Notes under the pieces: generated by a model | What the model was told of the DNA's origin: nothing | Database searches by the model: none | What the model saw: the letters and a program-made list of their open reading frames with translations, nothing else | DNA from: a virus | Strand: one strand, 5' to 3' | Virus record (IMG/VR): IMGVR_UViG_3300047476_000904 | Span: 1 to 22,347 of that record | DNA: 22,347 nucleotides | Made by a program: the position numbers and the translations under genes | Part shown: one piece after another, positions 20,563 to 22,347 of the stretch | Layout: each line of letters starts with the position of its first letter | Position numbering within the stretch: position 1 is the stretch's first letter

Positions 20563-21395
20563 TGACTGGGATTATGTGCGTTCTGGTTGGGATGGGCGGC
20601 GCTAAGGCGCCGTACTCTGCCAGTTACCTTGTAGTAGCAGGTGGTGGTGGTGCTAATTTCGCAGGGGGTGGCGCTGGTGGGTTCCTCACTGGTAGCCAAA
20701 CTTTAACACCTAGCACTACATATACTGTTACGATTGGGGCCGGAGGTGTCGGGGCCTCTGCCACTGTTAGTACAAACGGCGTAAATAGCGTGTTTAGCTC
20801 TGTTACTGCTACTGGTGGAGGTACCCTTAACACCACTGGCGGGTCCGGTGGCGGCGGGTATCCGGGGAGTGGTGCTGGAGGTGTTTCTGGACAAGGTTAC
20901 GGTGGGGGTGCTGGTGTTACTTACTCTTTTGATAACCCAGACGGTTCATATGGTGGTTGGGACTCTGGTGGCGGCGGAGGCGGTGCGGGTGGCTCAGGTA
21001 CTGCGGCTTATGATAGGTACGGAGGAAATGGCGGTAGCGGGGCATCGTCCTCTATAACCGGAACTTCCGTAGGCTATGCCGGTGGTGGCGGCGGAACTGG
21101 GTATGTTTACGAAAGCGACGGCTACCAATCTGGCTCCGGTGGTAGTGGTGGCAGCGGGGGCGGCGGTAACGGCGGAGGAGCATTTGCTTCAGCTACTGCG
21201 GGTACAGCTAATACTGGCGGCGGCGGAGGCGGTGCATTTTTAGGCGGACCCAACCGTCCGGGCGGTTCAGGAGTGGTAATACTTTCCGTTCCAACTGCCA
21301 GCTACAGCGGCGTAACGACAGGTTCGCCAGTCGTGACAACATCCGGCGCAAATACAATCTTGAAATTCAACTCATCGGGAAGCTACACGGCATGA
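20562..21395 (+). CDS. Glycine-rich adhesin-type tail protein, 277 aa
   Basis: After a short N-terminus (MTGIMCVLVGMGGAKAP), YLVVAGGGGANFAGGGAGGFLTG opens a long Gly/Ser/Ala/Tyr-rich region (about 22-240) with many GGGG and GGSGG tracts. It closes with GGSGVVILSVP and a small beta end. It resembles the glycine-rich domains of phage tail adhesins (compare the polyglycine sandwich fold of phage S16 gp38), which carry variable receptor-binding loops. The ATG at 20562 overlaps the fibre stop by 1 bp; an ATG at 20508 lies inside the fibre gene and is less likely. It probably caps the fibre or is its own adhesin. Confidence 0.8.
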   Translation: MTGIMCVLVGMGGAKAPYSASYLVVAGGGGANFAGGGAGGFLTGSQTLTPSTTYTVTIGAGGVGASATVSTNGVNSVFSSVTATGGGTLNTTGGSGGGGYPGSGAGGVSGQGYGGGAGVTYSFDNPDGSYGGWDSGGGGGGAGGSGTAAYDRYGGNGGSGASSSITGTSVGYAGGGGGTGYVYESDGYQSGSGGSGGSGGGGNGGGAFASATAGTANTGGGGGGAFLGGPNRPGGSGVVILSVPTASYSGVTTGSPVVTTSGANTILKFNSSGSYTA

Positions 21396-22347
21396 CCACT
21401 CTTTCAAGCATCCTTCCTCCGGTAAGTCTATCGACTGCTTCAGGCACACTACCTGCAAGCAGCGGTGGTACAGGGTTAATTTCACCCGGCGCTTCAGGCA
21501 ACGTCCTTATTAGCGATGGCACAGGTTGGACATCTGGTGCGGCAGCAACTGCGTACCCGCAGAACATCCAGAGCGGCAACTACACGCTGGTTCTGGGTGA
21601 CGCAGGCAAGCAGATTTATTCAGCCAACACAGGCGCGCAGACAATCACGATACCAACCAATGCGTCGGTTGCGTTTCCGCTTGGGACGTTGATTACGATT
21701 GTGAATATGGGCACTAACAGTATCTTGCTTAGTGTTGCGGGAGTTTCTGTTTTTAATAACGGAAACGCAAGTGCGTTCAGCAGCCCACTAGTACCACCCG
21801 CTAATTCCGTGCAGATTTTAAAAACAGGCACAAACTCTTGGAATGCTACGTTTGGTACTTTCGTTGCCCCTACATTTACATACCTCATGGTTGCTGGCGG
21901 TGGTTCGGGTGGTTCTAGTAATGGCGGCGGTGGCGGGGCTGGCGGATACGTAACTGGCACAGCCTCCCAATCAGGGACTCTAACAATAACTGTTGGTGCT
22001 GGTGGGACAGGTGGCTCTACCGTAAGCACTAACGGCACTAACTCATCTATAAGCAGCATTGGTACCGCAGCGGTAGGCGGCGGATACGGTGGGAATATTT
22101 ACAACACTATCATTGGCGCAGTAGGTGGCTCTGGTGGCGGTGGCCGCGGAAGCTCTGTCGGTGGAGCGGGGACTGCTGGGCAAGGATTTGCGGGCGGTAC
22201 TGCTTATTCAGGCTACGGCGGCGGTGGCGGAGGCGGCGCTAGTGCCGCAGGTGTTAACGGGGATTTTTATGCTGGCGGCAAGGGCGGCGATGGACTTTCT
22301 TATTCAATTACAGGAACGGCGGTTACTCGTGGCGGCGGTGGCGGTGG
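21392..22347 (+). CDS. Second fibre/Gly-rich fusion protein, partial (window edge)
   Basis: The ATG overlaps the stop of the Gly-rich gene by 4 bp (ATGA), and the frame stays open to the window end for 318 codons. Residues 1-50 contain SSGGTGLISPGASGNVLISDGTGW, and about 55-105 contain YPQNIQSGNYTLVLGDAGKQ and NASVAFPLG. Both parallel parts of the preceding fibre (413-437 and 601-642). From residue 166 on, TYLMVAGGGSGGSSNGGGGGAGGYVTG starts a Gly-rich domain like that of the previous gene. So it joins a fibre-type stem with a Gly-rich head in one chain, a paralogue of both neighbours. It lies at the same end of the virion cluster and is probably a second receptor-binding protein. Confidence 0.8.
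   Translation, partial: MTTLSSILPPVSLSTASGTLPASSGGTGLISPGASGNVLISDGTGWTSGAAATAYPQNIQSGNYTLVLGDAGKQIYSANTGAQTITIPTNASVAFPLGTLITIVNMGTNSILLSVAGVSVFNNGNASAFSSPLVPPANSVQILKTGTNSWNATFGTFVAPTFTYLMVAGGGSGGSSNGGGGGAGGYVTGTASQSGTLTITVGAGGTGGSTVSTNGTNSSISSIGTAAVGGGYGGNIYNTIIGAVGGSGGGGRGSSVGGAGTAGQGFAGGTAYSGYGGGGGGGASAAGVNGDFYAGGKGGDGLSYSITGTAVTRGGGGG

Noticed and set aside
20562-22347. Diversity-generating retroelement target
   Set aside because: No reverse transcriptase and no template/variable repeat pair is visible. The near repeats are Gly-codon runs.
1-22347. tRNA genes, integrase or attachment sites, insertion sequences
   Set aside because: I found no cloverleaf-like sequence, recombinase motif, or terminal inverted repeats with a transposase in the window.

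Overview
This window is part of the genome of a tailed double-stranded DNA bacteriophage (Caudoviricetes). It carries a nearly complete head-assembly and head-to-tail-connector module, followed by the start of the tail-fibre/adhesin module. Several families here (long P22-type portal, small GroES-like protein, gpT-like capsid, strings of tiny Lys/Gly-rich proteins, SU10-type adaptor, Gly-rich adhesins) are ones I remember from uncultured aquatic phages of Proteobacteria. That origin is recollection, not proof, and the host cannot be read from the sequence. No integrase, reverse transcriptase, tRNA or lysis enzyme is visible.

Layout. (1) 1-431: the start of a leftward operon with a zinc-ribbon gene, a 69-aa gene and a third gene running off the edge. 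These are coupled by 4-bp ATGA overlaps and served by a good sigma-70-like promoter at 503-531. (2) 432-1316: about 0.9 kb without genes, unusually dense in repeats: four ATAACTTT octamers on alternating strands, three 19-bp degenerate iterons, a perfect 11-bp-arm palindrome, a 22-bp direct repeat, and nine ACTATCA-type repeats whose spacing is nearly mirror-symmetric. A GC-rich belt of hairpins and a leftward terminator close it. This is the best candidate for a replication origin or master control region. (3) 1317-2192: one isolated leftward gene of unknown function. (4) 2193-2839: a divergent regulatory region with a leftward promoter candidate, two CTTAAC-type palindromes matching one at the zinc-ribbon ribosome-binding site, and a strong rightward promoter. 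(5) 2840-11358: terS, terL, small gene, portal, small gene, GroES-like co-chaperonin, scaffold, conserved head gene, head protein, major capsid protein, then a terminator. (6) 11533-12937: two small virion-type proteins and a GT-A glycosyltransferase. (7) 12937-17000: a run of small, very basic, Lys/Gly-rich proteins sharing an AKGG motif, interleaved with a membrane coiled-coil protein, a connector and a zinc-ribbon protein. (8) 17000-18457: adaptor and two small structural-type proteins. (9) 18457-end: fibre, Gly-rich adhesin, and a second fibre/Gly-rich fusion cut by the window edge.

How it works together: terminase packages DNA through the portal into a shell built by capsid and scaffold, possibly folded with help from the phage co-chaperonin. 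Adaptor and connector proteins close the vertex, and the fibre and Gly-rich proteins recognise the host. Most genes overlap by 1-4 bp or are separated by a ribosome-binding site only, so translation is tightly coupled. The most unusual parts are the repeat-rich control region with its orphan gene, and the AKGG-motif basic protein cluster, for which I know no assigned role.
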